Shown: positions 7,940 to 15,308 of the stretch, piece by piece
Position numbering within the stretch: position 1 is the first letter of the stretch
Layout of the letters: the number at the start of each line of letters is the position of its first letter
DNA from: WJMT01 sp964456985
GTDB taxonomy: Bacteria > Acidobacteriota > Aminicenantia > Aminicenantales > Aminicenantaceae
Assembly: GCA_964456985.1 (NCBI GenBank)
Contig: CAYWDH010000005.1
Coordinates: forward strand, 32,057-96,056
Length of the DNA stretch: 64,000 nt
Reading direction: 5' to 3'
Notes under the pieces: generated by a model
What the model saw: only the letters and a program-made list of their open reading frames with translations
Databases searched by the model: none
Told to the model about the DNA's origin: nothing
Program-made: the position numbers and the translations under genes

Positions 7940-8074
7940 ATGAGTTATAAAAAGCTTTCAGTCCCAGAAATTAAGAGAGAAAATCCCTGGGGATATCTCA
8001 AAGATAGAATCAGGTTTTTTATTTGGCTTTTAAAGTGGAGTGTCATTCTTTTAATTTTAGGGGTTTGTTTTTAA
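7940..8074 (+). CDS. 44-aa single-pass membrane peptide
   Basis: A short gene with a good aaaggaaag ribosome-binding site. The N-terminus is charged (SYKKLSVPEIKRENPWG) and the C-terminal 20 residues form one hydrophobic helix (FFIWLLKWSVILLILGVCF). Small holin-like or anchoring peptides of this size occur in phages and plasmids. No family assignment is possible. Confidence 0.45.
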   Translation: MSYKKLSVPEIKRENPWGYLKDRIRFFIWLLKWSVILLILGVCF

Positions 8075-8096
8075 TATGGAAAAAATCTTTAATCAT

Positions 8097-8139
8097 AGCC
8101 AAGAAGGGGAGGTCATTGCTTCTATCCTCCCCTCTGGCT
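8097..8139 (+). terminator. Strong hairpin downstream of the 44-aa gene
   Basis: The inner stem ggggagg (8106-8112) pairs with cctcccc (8126-8132), with an outer stem agcc/ggct, and it is followed 20 bases later by a T-run. It overlaps a possible 32-codon frame starting at 8076, which I do not call as a gene. Confidence 0.5.
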
Positions 8140-8220
8140 CTTCAAAAAATTGGGTTTTTTTGAAAAATGATTAAAATAATAGATAAGGTCGCTCCGTCGT
8201 TTGGAGTGATGGTCATTTAG

Positions 8221-8287
8221 AACCCAGTTCTGGGTTGGTCATTAGGCTCGAAAAATCGAGCGGTTCCTTGAACTTGCGTTCAGCAAG
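8221..8287 (+). other. Three consecutive hairpins in the leader of the Rep-like gene
   Basis: aaccca-gttc-tgggtt (with one extra base, 8221-8236), gctcga...tcgagc (8246-8261) and cttgc-gttca-gcaag (8273-8287) occur within 67 bases, shortly before the start of the winged-helix gene. The last one competes with tgaac-ttgc-gttca (8269-8282). This is the layout of a regulated leader or antisense-controlled rep region; that role is inference. Confidence 0.45.
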
Positions 8288-8320
8288 TGGTGAATTAAAA
8301 AATTTAATAGAAAGGAGCCA

Positions 8321-8761
8321 ATGGCTATGATTAAAAATCCAAACTCAAACCCAAACCTGGGAAGAAGAAATCACCAAACAGCCGTTACTTTTGATGGTGT
8401 ACATTACGGACAAACACCAATTGATTTGCTCGCAGACCCTAATATTAAACCACAGCTAAAAGTTTTATATTCAGCTTATCATTTACACTGTCCGCAAAAA
8501 TATCTAAGTTCAAATCCGTTTACCTTCGTCAGTCAAAAAAGAATCGGCAGAGAATATCTTGGATGGAGTCAACAAACAGTTTCATATTGGACAAAAAAAC
8601 TTGCAGAGGAAGGCTGGCTGACAATCATAAGACTCGGACAAGGAAAATCCAACATCATCATTTTACACGATAGAAAAGGGAAGCGTATTACAGCAAAAGA
8701 GCGGAAAAATTTCATCAAATCTGTCAAACTTCAACAGGCTAGATACCAATCCTCTTTGTAA
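8321..8761 (+). CDS. Winged-helix replication initiator-like DNA-binding protein
   Basis: A 146-aa protein. Residues 33-100 form a wHTH reminiscent of plasmid/phage replication initiators or RepA-N-type regulators: IDLLADPNIKPQLKVLYSAYHLHC, then SQKRIGREYLGWSQQTVSYWTKKLAEEGWLTIIRLGQGKSNIIILH, where SQQTVSYWTKKLAEEGWL is helix-turn-helix plus wing. The C-terminus is basic. The start at 8321 has aaaggag 4 bases away; ATG 8327 is an alternative with better spacing. Directly downstream lie an AT-rich palindromic tract and three clusters of short repeats, so it is the obvious candidate to bind them, as an initiator or as an integrase-controlling repressor. Confidence 0.55.
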   Translation: MAMIKNPNSNPNLGRRNHQTAVTFDGVHYGQTPIDLLADPNIKPQLKVLYSAYHLHCPQKYLSSNPFTFVSQKRIGREYLGWSQQTVSYWTKKLAEEGWLTIIRLGQGKSNIIILHDRKGKRITAKERKNFIKSVKLQQARYQSSL

Positions 8762-8801
8762 CTAGATACCAACCCTCTTTGTGCTAAATAAATAAGAATA
8801 A

Positions 8802-8857
8802 ATAAATAATAAATTTATTATTATCTTTTTTAAGATTTAAATAAATTTATTATTTAT
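8802..8857. repeat. AT-rich 18-bp perfect inverted repeat
   Basis: Arms 8802-8819 and 8840-8857 are exact reverse complements and consist only of A and T; each arm carries an internal aataaatttatt palindrome. This is a good DNA-unwinding or cruciform candidate. Confidence 0.7.
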
Positions 8858-8860
8858 GAA

Positions 8861-8890
8861 TAGAAGATATAATGTAATGTATATCTTCTA
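8861..8890. repeat. 11-bp perfect inverted repeat
   Basis: tagaagatata (8861-8871) and tatatcttcta (8880-8890) flank an 8-base loop. It is either an operator for a dimeric regulator or the terminator of the Rep-like gene; no T-run follows, so I favour a binding site. Confidence 0.5.
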
Positions 8891-8899
8891 TTTACCCTG

Positions 8900-8974
8900 T
8901 GTAATACGCTCTCATACTGTAATACACACTGTAATACACACTGTATTACACACTGTATTACACTTTGTATTACA
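8900..8974. repeat. TGTAATAC iteron cluster 1
   Basis: There are six copies: forward at 8900, 8918 and 8930, and reverse (GTATTACA) at 8943, 8955 and 8967. Neighbouring copies in the same direction are 12 bp apart, and the two directions face each other around 8938-8942. Confidence 0.8.
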
Positions 8975-9073
8975 TCCCTCGCTTCGCTCGGGGAACGCCT
9001 TCGGCGTCTCTGAATCTTAGAAAGTTTACTGAACAGACCCTTCAGCATTATTTCAACTTCAGCATTATTAGAA

Positions 9074-9124
9074 AATGTCCAGAATGTCCAGATATCAGGA
9101 ATGTCCAAAATGTCCAGAATGTCC
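9074..9124 (+). repeat. AATGTCC direct repeats with 9-bp period
   Basis: Exact AATGTCC copies start at 9074, 9083, 9100, 9109 and 9118, most separated by ag or aa. A reverse-like ggggac follows at 9132. These are distinct from the TGTAATAC boxes on either side. Confidence 0.75.
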
Positions 9125-9179
9125 GAAAAAAGGGGACAAAAAGCAAATTGAGTTTACTCAAGAACGACCTTTAAATTAG

Positions 9180-9271
9180 TGTAATACAGAGAGTGTATGT
9201 AATACGTCCTTAATATAGCTGTAATACATTTCTACCTCAGGGTAATACACAATAATTTTATAGTGTAATAC
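9180..9271 (+). repeat. TGTAATAC iteron cluster 2, upstream of integrase
   Basis: Forward boxes start at 9180, 9198, 9220, 9241 (first base G) and 9264, spaced 18-23 bp, close to two helical turns. They end 55 bp before the integrase start and could control its transcription. Confidence 0.75.
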
Positions 9272-9326
9272 ACAATTTCAATCAAAAATAGCCGTTTTTC
9301 ATACTCTCACACTGGAGAGATTGAAA

Positions 9327-10742
9327 ATGGATTCTTTACTAAATACAAAACAGCTTTCAGAATACTTAGGAGTATCCAAAAGCACAGTATACAGATACAT
9401 AAAAAATCTCGGTCTCCCTTACTATCAAATCCAAGATTCAAAACTCCTATTTAAAAAGGAAGAAGTTGATGAGTGGGTGAATCATCACAAAACAACGTAC
9501 AAGCTTACTGACAAAATTTTAAATAATTTGTTGACAAATCCTGTTCGAGAAAATATTGATAAGGTTGAAGGAGGTCAAACAGTGGCGAGAAAAAAGACTC
9601 GTCACAATTACGGCTATGGTTCGGTTTATGTCAGGAAAACAAAAAAGGGAATATCAAGGTATTACATCGAGTATTACGATTCAGAAGGAAAAAGGATTCA
9701 GAAAGTAGTAAAAAATGCAGTTGATTGGAATCCTGCACATGAGGCTTTAAGAGATGCTGTCTACAAAGTACATTTCCATAAAATTGACTCAAAAATTCAA
9801 AAGAAAACTATCAGATTTAAATCATTCTCTGAAATCTATCTCAAAGACTATGCTATGAGAAAAAAATCATGGGAACGCTCGGAAAAAGTGTATTTGAACG
9901 CCAGCCTTATCCCCTACTTCGGAAAATATAAAATCAGAAAAATCACACAGCACCACATTGAGCAATTCATTCGTGAGAGACAAGAAAATGGAGTTAAAAA
10001 ATCAAGTATCAATCGTGAACTTTCATGTTTGAGTATGATGTTCAAGAAAGCTATCAGTTGGGGATATTTGAGCGAGAATCCATTGGAACATATCAAGCGA
10101 TTTAAGGAGAAAGATAACATGAGGGAAAGAGTCCTGTCAGAAAAAGAAGAGTCAAGGCTTTTAGAAAATTGTGCAGACCATCTGAAGCCTATCATCATCA
10201 CCGCTCTTAACACCGGAATGAGGCTAGGAGAGATTCTACAGCTCAGATGGAGTCAAGTTGACTTTAACACAAGAAGAATCAAAGTAGAAAACACAAAAAG
10301 CGAAAAGAACAGGGTCATTGGAATCAATGAAGACCTGTACAATGTTTTGAAGCAAAGAAACACTCAAAATCCTTATGTATTCCCGAATCCTAGCACAGGA
10401 AAAGCACTGACTACCGTAAAAACGTCATTCAAAACTGCTTGTAAGAGAGCGGGGATTGAAAATCTGCGTTTTAATGACCTAAGACACACATTTGGAACTA
10501 GACTCATTCAGAATGGAGTAGACATTGAAACGGTGAGAGATTTAATGGGTCATCACAGCATCGTTGTCACTCAAAGGTACCTTCATACGAACGATGAAAG
10601 AAGGCGGCTAGCTGTTGAATCATTGACCAATAAAGGGACAAAAAAGGTACAAATCTGTGACACGAACTGTGACACGGGGACAAAAAGCGGAACACCCAAA
10701 AATAACAAAACCCACCCAAATGTATTATTTTCAGCCAATTAA
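9327..10742 (+). CDS. Excisionase-integrase fusion (tyrosine recombinase)
   Basis: A 471-aa protein. Residues 4-52 are a MerR/Xis-type helix-turn-helix (LLNTKQLSEYLGVSKSTVYRYIKN...FKKEEVDEW), as in separate excisionases. After a linker come an AP2-like arm-binding segment (YGYGSVYVRKTKKGISRYYIEYYDSEGKR), a core-binding helix bundle and the catalytic domain: Arg299 in NTGMRLGE, box II NDLRHTFGTR, MGHHS and the nucleophile Tyr418 in TQRYLH. The usual first His of box II (HxxR) is Asn here, a known type of variation. I use ATG 9327 (ggagag 8 bases upstream) and not TTG 9321. The gene ends 6 bp from a tRNA-Thr 3' fragment, the expected attachment-site location. Confidence 0.9.
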   Translation: MDSLLNTKQLSEYLGVSKSTVYRYIKNLGLPYYQIQDSKLLFKKEEVDEWVNHHKTTYKLTDKILNNLLTNPVRENIDKVEGGQTVARKKTRHNYGYGSVYVRKTKKGISRYYIEYYDSEGKRIQKVVKNAVDWNPAHEALRDAVYKVHFHKIDSKIQKKTIRFKSFSEIYLKDYAMRKKSWERSEKVYLNASLIPYFGKYKIRKITQHHIEQFIRERQENGVKKSSINRELSCLSMMFKKAISWGYLSENPLEHIKRFKEKDNMRERVLSEKEESRLLENCADHLKPIIITALNTGMRLGEILQLRWSQVDFNTRRIKVENTKSEKNRVIGINEDLYNVLKQRNTQNPYVFPNPSTGKALTTVKTSFKTACKRAGIENLRFNDLRHTFGTRLIQNGVDIETVRDLMGHHSIVVTQRYLHTNDERRRLAVESLTNKGTKKVQICDTNCDTGTKSGTPKNNKTHPNVLFSAN

Positions 10743-10748
10743 AAAAAG

Positions 10749-10802
10749 AGCCAGCGAGAGGATTCGAACCTCCGACCTACTGATTACGAATCAGTTGCTC
10801 TT
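10749..10802 (-). other. tRNA-Thr(CGT) 3' fragment, probable attachment site core
   Basis: On the minus strand the sequence runs from the D-stem 3' strand (gagc) through a complete anticodon arm actga-ttCGTaa-tcagt, the T arm ggagg-ttcgaat-cctct and the acceptor 3' strand cgctggc. The matching 5' acceptor strand and D arm are absent on the right, so it is not a functional tRNA. Such 3' tRNA pieces mark the att core of tyrosine-recombinase elements. Confidence 0.85.
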
Positions 10803-10934
10803 GCAGTGTTTTCCCTATGTTATATGGGTTAGCCAGAAAAAAAGTTTTAGCCAATTATAGCCGTAATTAGGCGTTTTTATTCAAAATCTGCGTAAAATCT
10901 TAAGTAATCTAAGAGTTAAGTATCATATTTAAAT

Positions 10935-10963
10935 TTGATTGATATCACAAAGTTATATATAAT
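10935..10963 (+). promoter_or_regulatory. Sigma70-type promoter for the restriction-modification operon
   Basis: TTGATT and TATAAT are separated by exactly 17 bp, 62 bp before the GTG start of the first methyltransferase. The surrounding sequence is AT-rich and without genes. Confidence 0.6.
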
Positions 10964-11024
10964 ACCAAGGAAAGGAATATTCAATTAAATATAGAATATT
11001 TTAGATAATCTAAAAGATTTTCTT

Positions 11025-12164
11025 GTGGATAATTCATTACTAAAATCGTATGATTGGGACTTTGTAGATACCTCTTCAAGTAATGGAGTTCACTCAATCC
11101 ACTCATACCCTGCTAAATTTATTCCTCAAATACCTCGTCAGTTAATTAAATTATTTGCAAATGACAAGAGTAGAGTAATTCTTGATCCATTTTGTGGCTC
11201 AGGAACTACGCTTGTTGAAGCAATTCTAAAGGGATTTGATGCATGGGGAATTGATATAAATCCAGTTTCTTGTCTTATTTCAAGGGTTAAAACTAGGCGT
11301 CTTCCAAATAATTTTCTATTTGTTTTGAGACAAGTGCTTGAAGAGGCAAAAGAGCATTATGCAAACAATACAGTCATACTTCCTGAAATCCCTCGATTAG
11401 ACCATTGGTTTAAGAAAGATATTCAAAAAGCTGTTAAAGCTCTTTTAGATAAAATCAACTTGCAGGAGAGCATCCTAATAAAAGAAGGCCTACAGGTTGC
11501 TCTCTCGAAAATTTTGGTACAGGTTTCTAATCAGGAAAGTGATACGCGATATGCTGCTGTCGAAAAAAACGTAACCTATCTAGATGTTTTTGTTAAATTT
11601 GAGAAGGCCGCAGTGATTGTCTTCAATGAATTATCCAAAATATCAGATGACCTCTTTAAAAAGCTTGGCAAAGCCGTGGTGATAAATAAAGATATTATGA
11701 AGACCAAAGGCAAAGATTTGCCTGATAATATCGGTTTAATCATTACTTCACCCCCATATCCGAATGCATATGAGTACTGGCTTTATCATAAATATAGAAT
11801 GTATTGGTTAGGAATGGACCCAATAAAAGTGAGAGAGAATGAAATAGGCGCTCGACCTCATTATTTTAAGAAAAATCATCAAGATGAAAGGGACTTTGAG
11901 AATCAGATGAGTAAATGTTTCGAACTTCTGTCACGAGTAATGATAAAGAATGGAAAGGCATGTTTTCTCGTAGGAGATTCTGTTATACATGGGAAAACGA
12001 TTGATAACTCTTTAATATTACATCGAGCGGCAGAGCCATATGGATTTAAAGTAATCGATGAAGTCGAACGCAATATCTTAGTCACACGAAAGACATTTAA
12101 TCCAAAACATGGAAGATTAAAAAAAGAAACAATCTTGGTGTTTTCTCTTAATGAAAAGATATGA
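11025..12164 (+). CDS. DNA methyltransferase 1 of R-M operon (N4/N6 amino-methyltransferase)
   Basis: A 379-aa enzyme that methylates an exocyclic amine of DNA using S-adenosylmethionine. The SAM-binding motif I is DPFCGSGTT (54-62), followed by GIDINP. A ~170-residue variable region, probably the target-recognition domain, separates it from the catalytic TSPPY (241-245). The TSPPY form is more typical of N4-cytosine enzymes. The start is GTG, with no better ATG nearby. Its ATGA end overlaps the second methyltransferase by 4 bp. A pair of methyltransferases with a PLD nuclease implies that each enzyme modifies one strand of an asymmetric site. Confidence 0.85.
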   Translation: MDNSLLKSYDWDFVDTSSSNGVHSIHSYPAKFIPQIPRQLIKLFANDKSRVILDPFCGSGTTLVEAILKGFDAWGIDINPVSCLISRVKTRRLPNNFLFVLRQVLEEAKEHYANNTVILPEIPRLDHWFKKDIQKAVKALLDKINLQESILIKEGLQVALSKILVQVSNQESDTRYAAVEKNVTYLDVFVKFEKAAVIVFNELSKISDDLFKKLGKAVVINKDIMKTKGKDLPDNIGLIITSPPYPNAYEYWLYHKYRMYWLGMDPIKVRENEIGARPHYFKKNHQDERDFENQMSKCFELLSRVMIKNGKACFLVGDSVIHGKTIDNSLILHRAAEPYGFKVIDEVERNILVTRKTFNPKHGRLKKETILVFSLNEKI

Positions 12165-13765
12165 AAGTAAAATTTCACTGGCACAATTATAAATATTTCC
12201 CATATGAAAAAGACTTAGCTAGACGAGAATTGTTATCCTTAACAAAAACTAAGCCAAAACTAACAAAAGAGAATATAGCTGTAGAAGCTCCAAATAGCTG
12301 GAAAGATATTGCATTCAGAACTACCTATTTTCGGGAAGCGATAGCAGAAGATGGGACTATAATAATACCCCAACAAGCTCATTTTGAACTTACAGCAAAT
12401 GGGGTATCTGAATCAGGGGACTTTGGTGGTTCATTATCCCTTAACCATCAGTCAACCAGATATTCTGCACATGGAATTCACGAATTCCGTGGAAAGTACA
12501 ATCCACAGATAGTACGAGCAATAGGCAACATAGTTGGCATTAAACCTGGGGATTGGATTATTGACCCTTTTTGCGGGAGTGGGACGACGTTGTTAGAATC
12601 AGCCCATACTGGTTGGAACGCTGTCGGGATTGAATTGAATCCTCTTGGTGTAGAGATTACAAACGCTAAAATTGCCTCTATAAAAGTGCCTGAAGACATG
12701 TTAATTGCTGAAACTACAAAGTTAAAAGAGAATTTGAAAAAAAAATGGAATTCTTATTCTTTCGAAAAAGCATTTTTAAAAAAACAAATTGATTCATTAC
12801 AAAAAACAAGTCTAGATAATATATTTCTCAATTGGAATTATCTTAAAAAGTGGTTTTCTGGGTCAGTACTAATACAAGTTGCATCTATAGTCGAAGAAAT
12901 AAAGAAGCTTTCTCTTCCAGACATACAAAATATATACAAAATATTCTTGAGTGATATTTTGCGTCATGTTTCTTTTCAGGATCCTGGAGATTTAAGAATA
13001 AGGCGAAGGAAACATCCTGCTCCCAATTATCCTGTAATACCATTATTTGTTGAATCCATTTCATCAAAAATAAAAAATATCATATTAGCCAGAAAATTCA
13101 TTTCAGATGATAAAACTTATCAAAAAGCGATTCTTGAAGATACCCGATATATTTCAGAGAGAATCAATGAACATAAAATGCCTAAGGATAGTGAAATTTT
13201 TGATGCTGCTATTACAAGCCCTCCTTACGCTACTGCACTCCCATATATTGATACTTCTAGATTGAGCCTTACTCTGCTCAACTTTATAACATCAGATATT
13301 ATTCATAAGACAGAAAAAAAATTGATTGGAAGTAGAGAAATTACCGAAAAAGAGAGGCAAAGTTATTATGAATCCATTGTCACTAATCGAAATAAACTTC
13401 CTAAAGAATGCATTAATTTGTGTAGAAGGCTAAGAAATGCAGTTAATTTTGAAACAGACGGATTTAGAAGAAAAAACGTTCCTGCTTTACTTTATAAATA
13501 TTTTGTAGATATGCAATTGACATTTAAACAGATGTCCAATCTCCTTCGTCTTCATGCGCCTTATGCAATTGTTATAGGAATGAATAGGACAACACTTGGT
13601 GGTAAAGAATTTATTATTAATACCCCTCTGTTGTTGACTCGCCTGGCTGAAGAAAGCGGATTTTCATTAGAGAAAAAAATTAGATTGAATACATATCAGC
13701 GTTTTGACATTCATAAATTGAATTCAATTAGGGATGAAATATTGCTAATTTTAAGGAAAACATAG
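12161..13765 (+). CDS. DNA methyltransferase 2 of R-M operon
   Basis: A 534-aa amino-methyltransferase of the same broad type as its upstream neighbour but longer. About 100 extra N-terminal residues precede motif I DPFCGSGTT (135-143, then GIELNP). A long variable segment (170-345) follows and then the catalytic TSPPY (352-356, ATALPYID). The HEFRGKYNPQIVRA segment before motif I parallels HSYPAKFIPQIPRQ in the first enzyme, showing common ancestry. The start overlaps the upstream stop (ATGA), and the nuclease gene starts 1 bp after its stop, so all three are co-translated. Confidence 0.85.
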   Translation: MKVKFHWHNYKYFPYEKDLARRELLSLTKTKPKLTKENIAVEAPNSWKDIAFRTTYFREAIAEDGTIIIPQQAHFELTANGVSESGDFGGSLSLNHQSTRYSAHGIHEFRGKYNPQIVRAIGNIVGIKPGDWIIDPFCGSGTTLLESAHTGWNAVGIELNPLGVEITNAKIASIKVPEDMLIAETTKLKENLKKKWNSYSFEKAFLKKQIDSLQKTSLDNIFLNWNYLKKWFSGSVLIQVASIVEEIKKLSLPDIQNIYKIFLSDILRHVSFQDPGDLRIRRRKHPAPNYPVIPLFVESISSKIKNIILARKFISDDKTYQKAILEDTRYISERINEHKMPKDSEIFDAAITSPPYATALPYIDTSRLSLTLLNFITSDIIHKTEKKLIGSREITEKERQSYYESIVTNRNKLPKECINLCRRLRNAVNFETDGFRRKNVPALLYKYFVDMQLTFKQMSNLLRLHAPYAIVIGMNRTTLGGKEFIINTPLLLTRLAEESGFSLEKKIRLNTYQRFDIHKLNSIRDEILLILRKT

Positions 13766-13766
13766 A

Positions 13767-14975
13767 ATGATTATAGAAATAATACCTCAAATGGAGACAG
13801 GAAACATACAGCGTCTTCGGGTTGGAGATTTCCTAAATCAAACCATCAGTAACAATGACTTTCTTAGCTTTAAATTTATTGTTGCGTATATGAGATTCTC
13901 TGGTTGGGATAGACTCGGTGCTTCCATAGAGAATCTTTTGGATCGAGAAGGTCTGATTTCAGGGGTAGTCGGAATTGATTCAGGGATTACAAGCCAGGAA
14001 GCTCTTAAAGCCTTAATGAGTGTTTCTAGCTCAAGTACGGTTTTTTATAGTACTTCGAACTTCATTTTTCATCCTAAGGTATACGCCATAAGTGGGAAGG
14101 AAAAGTCTATAATTCTAGTAGGAAGTGCAAACTTCACTCGAGATGGACTATTTAGAAACTTTGAGATAATGACTGCTATTCATTTGGATTTTAATGATAG
14201 TATTGATTTAGAAGTACACAATAGGTACGAGGTAATACTAGATGAATTATTAGATATCCATAATGCCAATGTGCAACCTCTAAATAGAGAGACATTAAGG
14301 CTTTTGGTCGAAAATAATTTAGTGAAACCTGAATCGGAAGGAATAGAGCCTGGAGAGAAAGGCTTACAACGAGGAAGACAAGGAGAGCTGCCCAACTCTC
14401 AAATAGGGGCTATGTTTCCCCCGCTTGGTATCCCTGTTGCTCCTCCCGGATATCGTAGTAGTGTTAGACCCACAAGGCAACCTCCTGGTCAAAGAAGGAA
14501 AGTGATAGTAGTCCCTCCACAGGTCTCAGGAGAAGCTCGAACATTTATAATGAAGCTATCTGAATTTGATTCTAGTCATCGAAGCGGGATTTCTGGAACA
14601 GCAGAGGTACTCATCCCTCATAGAGCCATCCAATTTTTTCCAGAATTGTCACATACTACAAGAAAATATCCAGACGCAGTGTTTGATGTTGTTTTACGTA
14701 CTCCCAGCGGACCTGAAAGGCGCAGATTTAGACTTTGGTATTATGAATTTAGGGCCACAGGGTCAAAAATAGATGAATATCGTTTGCGCATGGATAAAGA
14801 GACAATTGATATAAGTTCGCCTGGTGGAGGAGACTTGTTAGTGATTAATAAGTTACCTGAGGGAAGCGATCCAGAATTTGAAGTTACAATATTGCCTCAA
14901 ACTGACCCAACATATCCAGCGTTCTTTGAACTTTGTACGCAAGAATCTCAAGGAAAGAGATGGGGCATTGCTTAA
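13767..14975 (+). CDS. BfiI/NgoAVII-like restriction endonuclease (PLD nuclease + B3-like domain)
   Basis: A 402-aa enzyme. The N-terminal domain is a phospholipase-D-fold nuclease with one HxK motif: His102 and Lys104 in FHPKVYAI, then GSANFT with Asn122, and Glu133 in NFEI. This spacing matches the active site of the metal-independent enzyme BfiI (His105, Lys107, Asn125, Glu136 as I recall). A Pro/Arg-rich linker (about 190-255) leads to a C-terminal region (255-402) with FRLWYYEFRATGSKIDEYRLRM..ETIDISSPGGGDLLVINKL, like the B3-type recognition domain of this family. The dimeric enzyme would cut DNA without magnesium. It is co-translated with two methyltransferases, as in type IIS systems. 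No ATPase gene is present. Confidence 0.8.
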   Translation: MIIEIIPQMETGNIQRLRVGDFLNQTISNNDFLSFKFIVAYMRFSGWDRLGASIENLLDREGLISGVVGIDSGITSQEALKALMSVSSSSTVFYSTSNFIFHPKVYAISGKEKSIILVGSANFTRDGLFRNFEIMTAIHLDFNDSIDLEVHNRYEVILDELLDIHNANVQPLNRETLRLLVENNLVKPESEGIEPGEKGLQRGRQGELPNSQIGAMFPPLGIPVAPPGYRSSVRPTRQPPGQRRKVIVVPPQVSGEARTFIMKLSEFDSSHRSGISGTAEVLIPHRAIQFFPELSHTTRKYPDAVFDVVLRTPSGPERRRFRLWYYEFRATGSKIDEYRLRMDKETIDISSPGGGDLLVINKLPEGSDPEFEVTILPQTDPTYPAFFELCTQESQGKRWGIA

Positions 14976-15308
14976 AAGATAATATTGGGCTTCCTTAATA
15001 TGGGGTTTAATTAGATATAAGCTTTTTTCAATACAAGCAAACTATTCTGAAATATTCTATACAGTCTATTTGGGCGATTGGAAGCCAGAAACTCTGAAGC
15101 TATTGCTTCCCGAATGCAGATTCCGGTCCATTCCGGACACTGATTCCGAATTAATCCGGCCACTAAATCCGGAGCATTCCGGTCACGGATTCCGGATTAA
15201 TCCGGCCATTTTTTACTGGGTTTCGGAATCATTGATCAGCGAAGCGGCGCTGGATAACTTGATGAGAATAAGCCATCATGTCTCTTTTAAAAAAGAGAGG
15301 AGAACAAG

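Larger units (their letters stand above)
8780..9271 (+). other. Candidate replication origin: AT-rich tract plus two iteron families
   Basis: The 565-bp gap between the Rep-like gene and the integrase contains no gene. From left to right: an AT-only tract with an 18-bp inverted repeat; a second inverted repeat; six TGTAATAC boxes (three forward, three reverse); a tandem 13-bp direct repeat (cttcagcattatt at 9040 and 9057); five AATGTCC repeats; and five more TGTAATAC-like boxes. The unwinding tract, iterons and nearby initiator-like gene match an iteron-type origin. Integrase arm sites or a complex operator are the main alternatives. Confidence 0.55.

Noticed and set aside
8965..9174. A 69-aa frame across the repeat field
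   Set aside because: Its translation is just the repeated boxes (NVQNVQNV), it has no proper ribosome-binding site, and it overlaps the candidate origin.
8900..9271. CRISPR array
   Set aside because: Repeats are 7-8 bases with 9-23 bp periods and both orientations; there are no 25-40 bp repeats with equal spacers and no cas genes.
10741..10820. A tRNA gene on the minus strand
   Set aside because: The T arm, anticodon arm and 3' acceptor strand are present but the 5' acceptor strand and D arm are missing, so it is a fragment.
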